From Lasiosphaeris hirsuta (lineage: Eukaryota; Ascomycota; Sordariomycetes; Sordariales; Lasiosphaeriaceae): 64,000 bases of DNA. The translations under genes were made by a program, and so were the position numbers. The notes under the pieces were generated by a model. That model saw nothing but the letters and a program-made list of their open reading frames with translations. It had not been told where the DNA came from and ran no database searches. The stretch lies in contig JAUKUA010000006.1 in assembly GCA_030549175.1 (NCBI GenBank), positions 248,001-312,000 of the forward strand, read 5' to 3'. This document shows, piece by piece, positions 34,854-46,095 of this stretch. The stretch's first letter is position 1. Each line of letters opens with the position of its first letter.

Positions 34854-35870
34854 ATGAACGACGACCTGTTTGAGAAGACCCTGTGGCACTTTGGCGACTC
34901 ACCCTTCTTTGACGGCAAAGAATTCAGACGCTCGCCCAACTATCTGAAAAACCTTCTCCAGTTCAGCCAAGAGCCTTGGAAGATACCGACGGAAGCGGAA
35001 CTCGACACGTTCTTTGAGCAGGCCTCATGCACCCAGGAAGAAGGCGATAATATGTGCTCGAGGGAGTACTGGGTCGAGGACGAGGGAAAATACCGCTTCT
35101 CGGCGGCGGCAGCAGCAATCTACTCTCTAAGATCGATTACTGCTGTCACGAGACAGCACATGCGCAAGATTGTGCTCTACGAGGACCGGCCGTCCGTGGG
35201 AAGCCCCGACAGCCAGCCCAGAGGACTTGCCCCCTTCTGCACTGAGAATCCCGCGCCCCGTGTCGAGTGTCGCGTCAGCCATTGGAGAAATTGTTTTCTC
35301 AAAGGATTCTCGGGAAGTCGCAGTAAGACTGAGATGGATCAATGGATATTCGACTCATTAACCCACCACAAAACTGACCCTGGGCGACCCGCGGCTGAGA
35401 TGATCTGCGAGGCATCCCTTTTCCCGGAACAGAAAACTCTTGTCTTCGACTGCGAAGGCGCGCCCGAGCTGACGGCCGAGGTGTTCCAGGATGCCATCCA
35501 CAGGGATGCCGCCTGGCAGACTGCCATGGACCGCCCTAGAGCAGTACCCCCGAGGGGTTGGTCGGTCCCTCCTTACCAACACGGGGCTCCCCCCTTCCAC
35601 TGCAAGGGTTTCCCCGAGCTTCTCCGACGCCTCTGGGAAAAGGACCCGACATGCCGCGTGCGCTGTGACGGCTTTGACCCGGGTCACCCTTGGGACGACG
35701 CGCAAATAGATGCCATCGCCGAGGCGAACCGAGCTTACAGCGAGACAGATGACTCCCATCATTGGCGCAGCATGAGATGGATGGAGGCTTATATGGTGGA
35801 CGCGGAGGTGTGGGCTACGAGACACCGCCGTCGATGCCGCCCTTTCACCACCTGTTGGCCGAGAACGTGA
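34854..35870 (+). CDS. Hypothetical protein, possibly N-terminally truncated
   Basis: A single frame of 338 residues from an ATG (MNDDLFEKTLWHFGDSPFF). It looks like the later part of a widespread Sordariomycete family of unknown function: AIYSLRSITAVTRQHMRKIVLYEDRPSVG, cited here as positions ~85-113, followed by GLAPFCTENPAPRVECRVSHWRN. Relatives I recall begin with an F-box-like or 'LP.EI' segment that is absent, so the gene may have lost its 5' part to the decayed DNA upstream. An Asp/Glu-rich frame follows the stop (35895-35990) and could be an old extension. No motif gives a biochemical role. Confidence 0.5.
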   Translation: MNDDLFEKTLWHFGDSPFFDGKEFRRSPNYLKNLLQFSQEPWKIPTEAELDTFFEQASCTQEEGDNMCSREYWVEDEGKYRFSAAAAAIYSLRSITAVTRQHMRKIVLYEDRPSVGSPDSQPRGLAPFCTENPAPRVECRVSHWRNCFLKGFSGSRSKTEMDQWIFDSLTHHKTDPGRPAAEMICEASLFPEQKTLVFDCEGAPELTAEVFQDAIHRDAAWQTAMDRPRAVPPRGWSVPPYQHGAPPFHCKGFPELLRRLWEKDPTCRVRCDGFDPGHPWDDAQIDAIAEANRAYSETDDSHHWRSMRWMEAYMVDAEVWATRHRRRCRPFTTCWPRT

Positions 35871-36874
35871 AAGCGAACTAGTAGGGAAAATGGTTGGATG
35901 CTGACGAGGATGACGAGGACTCGGATGATGACGAGAGGAAGAGGACGAGGAGGAAGAGGACCACGATTCAGGCAATGGCTCGTTCAACGGCTCAGACAAT
36001 TGGGATGCGAGTGACTAGTAGGTCATAGTCTAGCGGGTCTTATGTCCAACACCTGAATATCGCATTTCCCTCCCACCAGATTGCCCACCTCTGTCTCACC
36101 TGCCGCTAATATCGGCCCCCAGGGACTCGGACGCCTTCTTTGTAAATGAGCGCAGGCATTTCCGGTGCCTGTAGACCGCGCTGTGCTTGCATGGCCCGCT
36201 GAAGTTCCGTTGCCGCCTGCGAGCCCAAGGGCGAGGTGTTGCGCATCCACACAAGACGCCCCCTCCTCAACCCGCCGGACAATAGAACTGAATTGACCCC
36301 TCGCAATCCACCCGACAATGAACCTGGCCATGCATCCCCAAACAAAGCCCCGAGCCTGAGACTCAAGAACATGATTAAAGCCCCAGCCGCCTGCACCAAA
36401 CAGAGAACCCCCCCTCCCCCCCTCCCCCAAGAACCACAAAAGGAAAAAAAATTAAATATGCTGACCCCATAGACAACCCGGAGCAACACGGCGCGCCCCG
36501 GCCGGTCCTTCTGGGCGGGCGTCGATACGCGGCTGCGGCCGGGCCTGGCGATCCCGTTGGAGCGGGAGTGCGACCGGGTGGGGGCGGCGCGCACACGGGC
36601 GGGGCGGTACAGGTTCGCGGCGGTGGAGGACGAGTTCCCCCCCCTACCCCCCCCCCCCCGGGGGTGGTTTGGGGACCACTCGGTGTGTGCGCGCCCAAAT
36701 ACCCATTTCTGCACCACTAGCACAATTGGGGCCCACAAGCCCCGAACTCACGACCAGCTCAAAATGTCAATCTGGGATCATCATTTACTCCAAGGTCGCG
36801 AGAATAACTTTAGAATTACAGCATGCCGGGGCCAAGAGCTGGGTCCGCCACGTATTGCTCCGATACCTCCCTCA
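35871..36874. other. Intergenic with low-complexity DNA, no supported gene
   Basis: A GAC/GAG-rich tract (35895-35960), C-rich tracts (36409-36427 and 36638-36662) and GC-rich frames in several phases on both strands. None resembles a protein family, so none is called. Confidence 0.45.
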
Positions 36875-37712
36875 TTACGCGGCCGCGACCTTTCCGGCAA
36901 CATCGAGGAGCGTCTCTATCACGATTGGTGTGGCTGCCGGAGCGTAGCCCTCGGCATACGGAAGACGCTCTTGCTCTGCATCGGGTAAGCAAGGCCAGGT
37001 ACGGGTAAGAGTCCAGGAGCCTACGAAACAGAATGTTGACCCAGCTCGTCTTTGCCTCGGTCCCGTTGCCAAAGACAATGAGGTAGAACGCCGTCTCGAA
37101 CAGGCTGCTCTGTTGGTCGCCCTCCTGCAGGCTGAACTGGGGGTTGATGGCCGTGGCCGAGCGGATGCGGGCGGTGCGAGCCTTGGCCGCTTCGGCAACC
37201 GAGATGGTGTCCCCCTCGAAATACAACTTTGTCTCGCCCCAGATGGTCAGGTTCAGGCTGCTGTTGTCGCCAAAGACAGCGTCGGCGCGGCTGAGGCTGG
37301 CGTCGTGCTCAATGACTTTTCCACGTTAGCCGTTTCCACCAAGTGCCGCCGACAGTCATACCTCCGTGCTGGTTCAGATTGTCGAGGTCGAACGTGTCTG
37401 GGTTGCCTGTCTTGGATGTCGTCAGAGCGAGCGCCGTGGGGCCCTCGGCCACCGACGGATCGAGGTTTATCGACGCGCCGAGCGCACCGATCAGCTCCTC
37501 GGACGTGATGTTGCGTCCGGACCGGGGCAGGAACCCGTGATTCGCGAGCGAGTTGAGCAGCGGACATGGGCTGCGGCCTGTATCGATTTAGCAGAGCCGG
37601 ATAGACGGGGAATGCACGTACGGTCAGAGGATGATGGTGCCTGCCAGGGGTGGTCGTCCACGGCGAAACTGGAAGCCGTCGCCGCGAGGCAAAGGGTGGG
37701 AAGGACACGCAT
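36875..37712 (-). CDS. Heme-thiolate peroxidase (chloroperoxidase/peroxygenase family), canonical motifs
   Basis: Four exons on the minus strand: 37712-37622, 37577-37362, 37315-37025 and 36975-36875. The introns are 44, 46 and 49 bp with GTACGT, GTATGA and GTAGGC donors, and all phases join. The product is 232 residues. A signal peptide is likely (MRVLPTLCLAATASSFA). The heme ligand motif is canonical, RSPCPLLNSLANHGFLPRSG, with C35. The catalytic motif EHDASLSRAD (E105, H106, D107, S109) is intact. The end matches the family (QQERLPYAEGYAP). It is expected to be a secreted enzyme using H2O2 for oxygenation or halogenation. It shares the last-intron position, after the LF/WF residue, with the relative at 23954-24781, but has two extra introns and normal motif residues. 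Confidence 0.85.
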
Positions 37713-38251
37713 CGTGAGTGGATATAGACGTGTTGATCTGCAAGTTACGGTGGAGCGTTGGCTGCGAGTTATAGCCATCGCGACGCGGATTCTGCCGAGA
37801 TCATCACCACGTCGTGTTGTTTGCACACCTCTAGGCTAATTTCGCCCGGCCACCGATATTAATCAGGGCCTGAGCGGTGCGGCAGATGTACGACGTGAAT
37901 TACCCAGCGACACTTAAACACCATTGGAGCTTGGGATACTCTGCATCGCCGTTTCCAAATCAAAGCTAACTGATAGCAAGGTGCGGGCCCAAGGTGCGGG
38001 CCCATTTACTGCTCCAGTACAAGCACCATGCATCGCCGCTCCTCCCATATCCCGAGCCCAGGCTACCACGTCTCATCCTCAGCACCAGGAACGCTTGTAG
38101 TCACCGTTTCCCCAATCCCAGTCATCCGTCGACGAGAGGCTTATGTTGAAGGTGGGATCATGATCGACCATGCTCCCGGTTGCCTCTTGACCATCTCCAA
38201 TGTAGTTCTCTCGGTGGTGGCTAGGTAGAGGCAGAGAAATAAGTATTCACT
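37713..38251. other. Intergenic, no gene recognised
   Basis: Probable promoter of the peroxidase gene (minus strand) and 3' region of the next gene. A 12-bp direct repeat (GGTGCGGGCCCA) occurs at 37980-37991 and 37994-38005. Confidence 0.45.
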
Positions 38252-38788
38252 CTAGCAGACAGCATTCTGGCTTTGATACAAGGGGAAAGGAAACATCGTA
38301 CTCAGTCTTGGTGTAGGCAACTCGGTATCATATTCCACAATGGTTATACTCTGCTCTTTTTCAAAGAGCTTCACCTTGTTCTCGGCATCATTCCAAGGGT
38401 AAACGAAAACGCTGAATTTCAACGTGTACTTTCCATCTTCGCTAAAGGTGATGCCCGGGAATGTAAAATACCACGCCTGGTCCGCCGGGGGGACATCTCC
38501 GGTGTCTGAAGTGGTGGGCGTTCTTGGGCAAATGTGGGGGCCGTCGCCGGTCCGCTCAAAGTCCCTCCAGCTTATAGAACCCCCAGACTTGACGATTGTG
38601 CATTTTTTGGTGAATGACAAGGATGAACGGAAAGCCGCATCGGGTGCGTTTCCGAGTGGAAAATAGACCTTGAAAACAGGAGTGGGGATCAATGCTTTGT
38701 AGAGGGCATTTCGATAAGGTGGTTGAACACAATAGTCGCTCGTGTTGTATGGCATTAGATTCTCTAGGGAAAGTCCGTTGTCTGGCAT
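38252..38788 (-). CDS. Small protein of unknown function
   Basis: A single exon on the minus strand of 178 residues, starting MPDNGLSLENLMPYNTSDYC. The mid-section shows beta-strand-like alternation: VFKVYFPLGNAPDAAFRSSL, then CTIVKSGGSISWRDFER, then YFTFPGITFSEDGKYTLKFSVFVYPW. The last segment loosely recalls the velvet-domain signature ('F..L......G.Y.L.F.LF'), but the conserved N-terminal part of velvet proteins is not seen, so this is only a weak analogy. A TA-rich promoter stretch lies at 38941-38970. No signal peptide or membrane segment. Confidence 0.55.
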   Translation of the reverse strand: MPDNGLSLENLMPYNTSDYCVQPPYRNALYKALIPTPVFKVYFPLGNAPDAAFRSSLSFTKKCTIVKSGGSISWRDFERTGDGPHICPRTPTTSDTGDVPPADQAWYFTFPGITFSEDGKYTLKFSVFVYPWNDAENKVKLFEKEQSITIVEYDTELPTPRLSTMFPFPLYQSQNAVC

Positions 38789-40652
38789 TGTGCCAGGGGA
38801 AAAAGTGTGTCGATGTGTTCTTGATAGAATTAGTACTTTGGCTGTGCGGTGGTTCTTTGACTGTGTGGTTGGCTTAGAGAGCAGGCTTTGGACTTTGAAG
38901 TGGTGATTATGATATTGCAAGAGCGGCAAGGTGCGGCACGGTATATACATACATATACATATATATATACATTTCACCATTACTCAATCGGTCTGTGGAT
39001 ATGTGGTATTGAAAGTTGTCCCTGCTGCTGTCCGGTTCTGTGCCCGTGGCTCCCAGTTACTCGCCGTCTTACAAACAAACAAGCCCCTAGCAATTTCCAT
39101 CGCCCTGGAGTTCATCGGATGGAAATGTTGTTCTCAAGTATATTCGCATAATTACTTTGTCATGCTTTGGCCGCGTGACAGTAAGTAGGTTGGTTTACAG
39201 GCGAGCTGAGAACTAGGGATACTCAGTGAGGGCTAGGCAATTGTGCATCATATTGCGCGATAATCAACGTATCATCCTGGCTAAAAACGCAAGCTCCTAC
39301 GCAGGAGGACCACACCACCTATTAATCAAGACTTGAATATCACCCTTGCCAGTCGGTTGGCGCGTGACACCGTGAATATAAAATACCAAGCCTGCGGCCG
39401 TCAGATCCCTCTCCAGAGTTGGCGGGAACTACTGGCGCAAGGGTGGGCCCATCGCCGGAATATCCTCCAACATTTAAATGCTATTTAAGCCTGAACCTTG
39501 CGACTATTGCTTTGCTAGTGACTTTGAAGTTGGAGGGTTTGGGGCGCCCCCTTAAAACCGACTCTAACGGCCGGGGTCACCATGAGTGCTACGGGAGCAG
39601 ATACTGTGAGCGCGATGTAATGAGACAATCGACCAAGAGTCTAAATTCATCCTTTAGTTTGTCCCAACCACGGTGCTAGTTCTATGTAAAGTAACTCATA
39701 TAAGACAAACGAGGCACCACACAGACTCTTGGCGTGGTGAATAAGTGAGCACAAAGGCAATTTCTGTAGCAACTAGTCCGTCGTAATGGCATATTATATC
39801 CGGTATGTCAACACCTTACAAGTTGCCGGTTGAGGTCACCGTCTGCTTGATTACAAGCTTATTGGTCACTCAAGACAGGTAATGCCACTAGCTAAGATCC
39901 ACCCATCGTCTCTGAGGCTAACGAATTCCTACTTGTGTAGCACAATGCTACAGATATACGACCGCTAGGAAGAATTCAATTCCTAGCCCACGCAACAAAA
40001 CAGCACCAACCACTCATACCAAACTCCAACCGCCCCACCGACGCACAAGTCTTCCAACCCTCCCAACCGTCAAGTTTAAGTTCTGACAGCCACCGCCTAA
40101 GCGCAGGAACCAATCGGTGAGGGGGGGGGGGGCGCTGAGCAAGCACATCGGGGCGGCACCAGCATGGATCCAGCCCGCCACGTCGAAGATGCCATTGGCC
40201 GCGACACCGTGGGGAGCCCGGAGCGTGACCCGGTTCCTCCCGGGTGGCCTCCGACCATAGCATCCCCAGCACGACGGCCCCATCTAGGCCCGGGCAACAT
40301 GATATTCTGGTCTCTCTCTCCCCCCCCCCCACAGCAGTCTGCGCAATGCAGCGCAGTGCAGCGCACACAACATACGTCAGGCTCCTGCGTAATGGAGAGG
40401 CCGGTGGCCAATGGCAGGGCTGCAGATCTGCAGAGGGATGCACGCCACGGGCGAGAGCCTGCGGCGGTTGGTGTTGGGTTGGGTTGGGGATTGTTGCGGC
40501 GCGTTGTCTGTTGCCTGCTTGGGGATTGGAGCTGGGTGGGCTTCGGAGCTGGTTGTCTGCTGGATAGGGCGCGTTGGGATGTTACGTAACATGCAGAGGA
40601 GGAAAGACGGATCGACGCAGGATGCGTAGAGACAAAAAGACAAAAGAATTAA
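38789..40652. other. Intergenic, no gene recognised
   Basis: Includes the TA-rich stretch 38941-38970 and decayed AT-rich DNA to about 39970. After that comes a GC-richer block with a G run (40120-40132) and a C run (40320-40331). Short frames here have no family resemblance. Confidence 0.45.
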
Positions 40653-40736
40653 CTCGGATACGGGGAATCGAACCCCGGGCCCCTGAGTGCTCAACTCGAT
40701 TGAGAGTCAGAAATGTTACCGTTACACCATACCCGA
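40653..40736 (-). tRNA. tRNA-Glu (anticodon CTC), with a short intron
   Basis: Read on the minus strand, acceptor arms TCGGGTA and TATCCGA pair over 7 bp with one G-U. The T-arm is CGGGG-TTCGATT-CCCCG. The anticodon stem is TCTGA/TCAGG (one U-G) and the loop starts CTCTCA, giving anticodon CTC. About 13 extra bases follow the base 3' of the anticodon, the standard intron place; they contain TTGAG, which can pair with the anticodon loop. Internal promoter boxes: A box near TGGTGTAACGGT, B box GGTTCGATTCC. Confidence 0.85.
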
Positions 40737-41852
40737 TTGATACGGGCCTCGGTCCATCTCGTACAAGCGGCGGGACCGGCCTAGGGGCGCTGGGACGAGC
40801 AGGGCGCGAGGGACCGAGGAGCCAGCGCGGCTCCTGTGCGGGCCTTGATGGCATCGATTAGTGAGCGCGGCTGCCATGCACGGGACATCTGTATCGCTGG
40901 GGCAGAACTACTGCAAGGGGCATGGCTACGTGCCTCGCGGCGGGCCCCATTGGCTTCGCGGGCCGGGGGCGAGCGTTCCGTCGACCTTGCCTCGTTTCCG
41001 CGCGCGTGGGAAGAGGCTTCGGCCCCGCTTCACTTTTGAAAGTTTCACGTTGGCAGCAGGATGATGGATCCCAGGGCGGGATCCCAGGGCGGGATGTCAG
41101 GGGGGCGGATCCCAGGTCCGGTGCAGGGATGCGGCCGCCTCGCCCACTGCTATCCCCTTTCAATCGTCTGCTGTGCCTCAGCCACTGCCTGCCCCCGTCT
41201 GGATCTCAGTGGCTCTCCTGGTCGACAGCTGCGGGACGGACCGTTCCCGGGCCAATCGGGGATTCTTGGCCTCCCCAACGCTCTGCACGGGCTACCGGGG
41301 GTGCAGAGAGACGCTCACCGAGCCCCCGAATGGTTGGAAGTAATAGCGGGCGAACGCGGCGAGGAAGCGCAGAGAATGCCGCAGCGGGCAAGAAAGGGCA
41401 GCGCAGCGGTGGACGGCTCCCCCGTGGGGACTTTTGAAAAAAAGAAAAAAAAAAATAGCGCATCCAGAAATGCTCCCCTCCAGGGGCTGCATGGGGAGGG
41501 CTGCATGCGGAGGACCGCGCAATCAGGGGGGGCAGGTCGGCACGCGACAGTAGCGAGGCTAGGTTTTGAATTTCACGTCTCGTTGCGGCTGTCTGGGATA
41601 TGTGATGCGCAAAAAAAACTACGTGGAACCAAGAAACCGTATCCCCCCAAAGCGGCCGCCCCGAAAAATGCGTCTCGCGCAATGCATCATGATTCGTGAT
41701 ATGCCCGCCCTTTTGCCCCCGCCTCCCTCCCCCCCCTCCCCCGTCTCGTCGCTCAATCCAACGCCAGAAACCAATCCTCCACCCGAGCCGGCTCGCGGCG
41801 GGACCCCCCTCGGCGCCCGGCCCATGCCCGGCGCAGGTGGCCGGGCCGCCCA
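40737..41852. other. Intergenic, GC-rich, no supported gene
   Basis: Frames exist in several phases but none is protein-like. A direct repeat GATCCCAGGGCGG occurs at 41066-41078 and 41080-41092. An A run (41437-41456) and C-rich tracts (41704-41742) are present. Confidence 0.45.
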
Positions 41853-42207
41853 TCATTGCGGCGCGTCCTCGGCCTGCTCCCGCCCCTCCGACGGCGCGGG
41901 CGTCCGGCAGTAGCCGCACGCCCGGCCCGGGATGACCCAGACCTCGGAGCCGTTGGCGGCGCAGGTGGGGCAGCGGACGCCGGGGAGCTGGGGCGCGTGA
42001 GCCGGTGCCACGGAGCGGAGAGGTGGGGCAGGAGGGGGGAGGGGGGGGGGGGATGGGGAGGGCGGGAGGGAAACTTACCATCAGCGTCCTGATGCCCTCG
42101 TCGGTCCAGACGAAGAGCGCGTCGGAGTCATAGTCACGGTAGTGCAGCGGGCGGCCCGAGGGGAGGTGGACATGGTCGAGGTCGGCGGCGAGGCCCCGGG
42201 GAAGCAT
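41853..42207 (-). CDS. 87-residue zinc-ribbon-like small protein
   Basis: Two exons on the minus strand, 42207-42079 and 41987-41853. The 91-bp intron has donor GTAAGT and acceptor CCCCAG, phase 0. The protein opens MLPRGLAADLDHVHLPSG, continues HYRDYDSDALFVWTDEGIRTLM, and exon 2 gives LPGVRCPTCAANG, then VIPGRACGYCRTPAP. The two CxxC pairs (C49/C52 and C67/C70) form a four-cysteine zinc-ribbon-like arrangement. No signal peptide is seen and the tail is acidic and short. I recognise no named family. A role in binding nucleic acid or protein through zinc is an inference from the cysteines only. The gene is small and lies in DNA otherwise without genes. Confidence 0.65.
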
Positions 42208-43819
42208 GGTGGCGGCTGGAGCAGAGGGGTGGGTAATCAGGTTCGGTGCTGTCTGGTGGCGACGGCTCGCTTTCGTTGGCATATCCCGTCAAGAGGTCTT
42301 GGTGTTGGGCCGGAGCTGTACTTATACTCGTCTCGCCCCGATGAGGCTTCTCGCACTACGGAAAGGAGCGGAGCTCGGCGGAGGGGAGTGAATGGAGCAA
42401 AAGACGCTGGAGTCTGGCCTTCATTGGCCTTCATTGGCCTCGACGGCGTGCAAGTCGCAATTCGCTGGAGCCATGTAACATGTTACGTCGATGTGGGCGA
42501 AGGGGGGGGGGGGGGGAGGTCTGGCCGAACTGCAGCGCGAGGGGTTGCGAGCTGTCTGTGCGATCGGCAGTAGATAAGGTGCTGGGTGCGGAAGCAGAGG
42601 GAATAGAATGGCGCGAGGCGAACAGGTCTGCAGCGAGTTCGGTCGTGAGGGCCATGGCCAGTGGTGCAATGATGGGCAGTGCAATGTGCAAGTGCAAGTG
42701 CAAGTGCAGTGTGCGGGAAGTGGGAGTTGACAACTGATGCTGTGCTGTAGTCGGTGGGATTTTATTGCCGCATCGTGTCTGGTACTTCCCAAGCGAGACT
42801 AATCGCCAGGGCAGGGGAGCCGAGCGCCCGATCCGACTTACACCGGTGAGGCTCGTGCAGCTTATCGACGTAGACCGGTGGGGGGCCGCGTGTGGCCCGC
42901 GTGTGGCCCGCGTGTAGCCCGCAGCGCGCCGGTTTTCCCCTTTAGCCCTGGCACTTTAAAGAGCGCAACCACGCGGGCACGGCCCAGGCCTGGGAGGTCT
43001 TGTATCGCCGGAGCACCACCACCTGGGCCGGCACTTGTGGCCGCGCAGGGAGGGCGTGCGAGCCGACCGTCTGCCGTAGTCGACGGCGCAGTTGCGAGCG
43101 CCTGGCTCCCCGAGGGAGGCCGCGCTTCGGCTGCATGGCAGGATCTACACTACACTTCCCAGTGGTGCCCTGGGTACCCTCGAGCTGCAGCTGGCCGCAT
43201 ATGCCAAGACTGCGACCGGGGCCCAAGCTCGCTGCCCAAGTCAACTGGCACCCTGGCGCGGCCGATTTGTCGCGGGAGTGTGTCGGGCCGCAGAGTCTGA
43301 GAGTTGCGTCTGGCAGACCACTGGTATCCCATTCCCGCGCTGCCAGAGCAAGATCAGCTGCCCTGTTGCTGCCCATGACTAATTGCTGTCAGCCAGTGCA
43401 TGTTGCAGACGGAGGGTGTGTCATACGACCCCTAGCTCCATGCACAACATTGTTGCTCGCGAGCCAAACCACGTCGTCGGTTGTAAGGCTTGCTACCCCT
43501 GGCGCATTTTGAGTGCTGACCGAGGCAGGTCATGCCGCGCGTGTGAGGTGCCGTCGGCTCTGGTCGGGGGCCAGATCGGGATTGGATATGGCATCGACAG
43601 GCACTCGGTTGAAGATAGGCAGTCGTGCCAGCTCAGAGTCCGGGACATGCATGTTTTGCATTGGCTGCTACGGACGAGGTACATACTTGTCCCGCTCCTG
43701 CTCCTGATTCTGCTCCTCTCCTGCTCTGCTCCTGCTCCTGCTTCTGCTTCTATCCTGCTCCTCTTTTGCTCCTGCTCCTGCCCCTGCTTTTGCTCCTCTC
43801 CTGCTCCTCTCCTGCTCCT

Positions 43820-43862
<43 letters not shown>

Positions 43863-43965
43863 GCCCCGCCCCGGCCGTCTCCCCACATGCCTATGCAATC
43901 CTAGTCTGGTCCTGGTCCATGTTCTGTACCAAGCCGTCGGTTCTGGGGTGGCATCTTCCCGAGCC
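42208..43965. other. Intergenic, GC-rich, no supported gene; microsatellites
   Basis: Contains a direct repeat TGGCCTTCAT (42417-42434), a GTGCAA tandem at 42681-42708, a GCGTGTGGCCC tandem at 42888-42916 and the CTCCTG array at 43696-43862. Long frames at 42.9-43.4 kb on both strands show no family pattern. Confidence 0.45.
43696..43862. repeat. CTCCTG-type hexanucleotide microsatellite
   Basis: Imperfect copies of CTCCTG/CTGCTC fill about 165 bp and become perfect at the right end (43823-43862). This array creates false Leu/Pro/Cys/Ser-rich and Gln/Glu-rich frames on both strands. Confidence 0.9.
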
Positions 43966-45441
43966 TCAGTCTACACTCGCTGTCAGCGTCACCCTGCAGG
44001 TGTGCCCCTTGGGAAACATAAAGAAGCGAAACAGGGGCGTCATGGCGTCGTCGGTCACGTCGCGGCCGAGTCGGGCCCCCCGGCACTCCCGGAAGAACAG
44101 GGCGACGGCAAGCCGCATCTCCATGAGGGCCAGGCGGCTGCCGATGCAGCTCCGGGTGCCAACGCCCCAGGGCTAGGCGATGCGCCGCGCGCCCTCGGCC
44201 GGCTGCTCGAACCGCGTCTCGTCGAAGCTGCGCCAATTAGCAATGTCCTGGTCTGCGGCACACGGCACACGGCACACGGCACACAGCACGCGGCACCGAC
44301 ACAAACGTACCGCTCGGGATCCGGGAATAGAGCGTGGTCGCGCACTAGCGTCCACTGCTGGGCCAGCACCTGGGTGTCGCCCGGGATGAAGTAGCCGCGC
44401 CAGGTCATGCCCTCGCGGGGCGGCAGGCGCAGGATGCCGGGAGAGCCTGGGCTGTACAGGCGCAGGGCCTCGTCGAGCACGTTACCGAGCAGGGGCAGGG
44501 CCTCGAGGTCGCGGTCGCTGAAGGCCGCGGGGAGGCCCGCCAGCTCGTGCTCGAGCCGGCGCTGCAGGTCCGGGTGGCGCAGGACGGCCCAGACCGTGTA
44601 CGTCAGCGCCATGGACGTGGTGTCGGATCCCGCGAGCAGGAACCCGGCCACCTCGGACCGGATGGCGTCGTCGGTCAGCCTGTGGGCGTCGCCGTCGACG
44701 TCGTCGTCGCCAGTACCATCACCATCGGGCGCCTTCTCCGCCTCGGCGAGCATGTTGCTAAATAGGTTGGGCCGGTCGAGCCCGGTCGCGCGCAGGTTGC
44801 GCACGGCGATGGTGCCCTTCTCGGCAATCACCTTGTTGGCGCCGACCACGTCGCGCAGCCACTTCCACGGCAGCGCGCGGTCATCTCGGCGCGGATGCGC
44901 GCGACGGCCACCTCGACGCGGCCGCGCACCCGCGGCTCCCAGTTGCGGCGCAGTGCGTCGGCCGTCAGCGCGCGCGCAAACAGCCGGCGCCGCGCCGCGT
45001 GCGCCTTGGCGTCGGTCATGCTGAACAGGAAGTGCTCGGGCCCGATGCGGATGCGCTCGTGGAACGGCGTCTTGCGGAAGCCGCCGCCGACCCGGCCCAC
45101 GGCGTCCCAGAAGGCCGGCTCCGCGATGGCCACCTGGCCGGCGTCGACGCGCACGATGGGCCCGTAGCGCCGGTGCAGCGAGTCCACCCAGACGATCTTG
45201 GTGCCGCGCAGCCGGTGCCACTTGGACGGCAACGTCGAGAAGCGCGTGTACCACGGTCCGGGGATCGGGGAGAGTGGGTTGAGGAGGCCGGCAAGGATGT
45301 ACTGGGGGGGTGAGCCTGGGTTTCTGTCGAAGGGGTGGGGGAGGGGGGAAGGGGAAGGGGGAGGGGAAGGGGGGAGGGTACCTTGACGATGAAGAGCGCC
45401 AGGAGGGCCGCTCCTGCGGTGTAGATTGTCACGCCTTTCAT
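43966..45441 (-). pseudogene. Cytochrome P450, disrupted (deletion, frameshift, nonsense)
   Basis: Minus strand. Exon 1 is 45441-45382 (MKGVTIYTAGAALLALFIVK, membrane anchor). Exon 2 starts at 45301 with the proline hinge PLSPIPGPWYTRFS and reads through WDAVGRVGGG and RRLFARALT. Near 44880 the frame jumps from RAEMTAR to LPWKWLRDVVGANKV, and about 60 residues expected between them are missing. The I-helix (AGSDTTSMALTY), ExxR (DEALRLYSPG) and PDPER regions follow. An intron (44310-44228) holds a GCACACG-type tandem. The last exon from 44227 contains an in-frame TAG at 44175, just before the heme-binding PWGVGTRSCIG, and would end at 43966. The cysteine ligand is beyond the stop, so no functional enzyme can be made. 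No partner biosynthetic gene is adjacent. Confidence 0.85.
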
Positions 45442-46095
45442 GATGAACTGTTGATTTTCTTGACATTTCATCACTTCCGCATCACAGAGCCACGGGCTGC
45501 CTGATATATATATATATATATATATATATACCTCATAACCCAGCGTGGATCGCCACCGACTTTATCGGCGTCAGCAATGAGTTGGATTCGGGACACCTAC
45601 CTGAACGGCCAACGGAGTCGGATTGCATGGTGATTGGGCGACATGGCGAACCCGAATCGTGTCAGACAGGCTTGGCACACCGTTGGCAATCGGAAAGTGT
45701 CCATTCAGGTTAGGTTCCCTGTATGATTCGGTGGGTGCCGGATTCGCACGGGTTCTGGCTGGCGTTTGGGTCAGTCAATCCGCACCGAAGGGAATCATGG
45801 TGTTTGAGCCAAGTCCGACAGAGTGTGGACCAGAAATAGACATATATATCATGACATTATATTATTTATCGACGGCCGGGTATCGTGTTGTCGCTGCCGG
45901 GCTGATCGCCATTCCAGTCTAAGTGGCCGTCTATTATGCCTTATTATATCCCACACCAAACCAAACTCCCCGCTTAAGTCAGGACTCCTTCCAAACACGC
46001 AAACGCCGTCCATGATGCCACCGACAAAAGGAAAGCTCAGCGACCGTCCCAGACGCCACACAAAAAAAGAGACCCAACATGGATGCCCATTGAAA
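45442..46095. other. Intergenic, with a (TA)n tract upstream of the P450 relic
   Basis: A (TA)n microsatellite at 45504-45530 lies about 65 bp before the old P450 start. The rest is AT-rich and non-coding. Confidence 0.5.

Noticed and set aside
36106..36988. GC-rich frames on both strands at 36.1-37.0 kb
   Set aside because: Low-complexity Pro/Gly/Arg composition driven by C runs, with no family resemblance.
38252..38788. A velvet-family regulator
   Set aside because: Only one short segment is reminiscent; the conserved velvet core is not found.
42878..43512. Overlapping frames around 43 kb on both strands
   Set aside because: Several phases are equally open in GC-rich DNA and none has a recognisable domain or splice pattern.
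43493..43904. Gln/Glu-rich or Leu/Cys-rich proteins
   Set aside because: They are translations of the CTCCTG microsatellite.
25806..45441. A secondary-metabolite gene cluster (regulator, MFS, peroxidases, P450)
   Set aside because: No polyketide synthase, peptide synthetase, terpene cyclase or other backbone enzyme is present. The P450 is dead and the genes are separated by unrelated loci.
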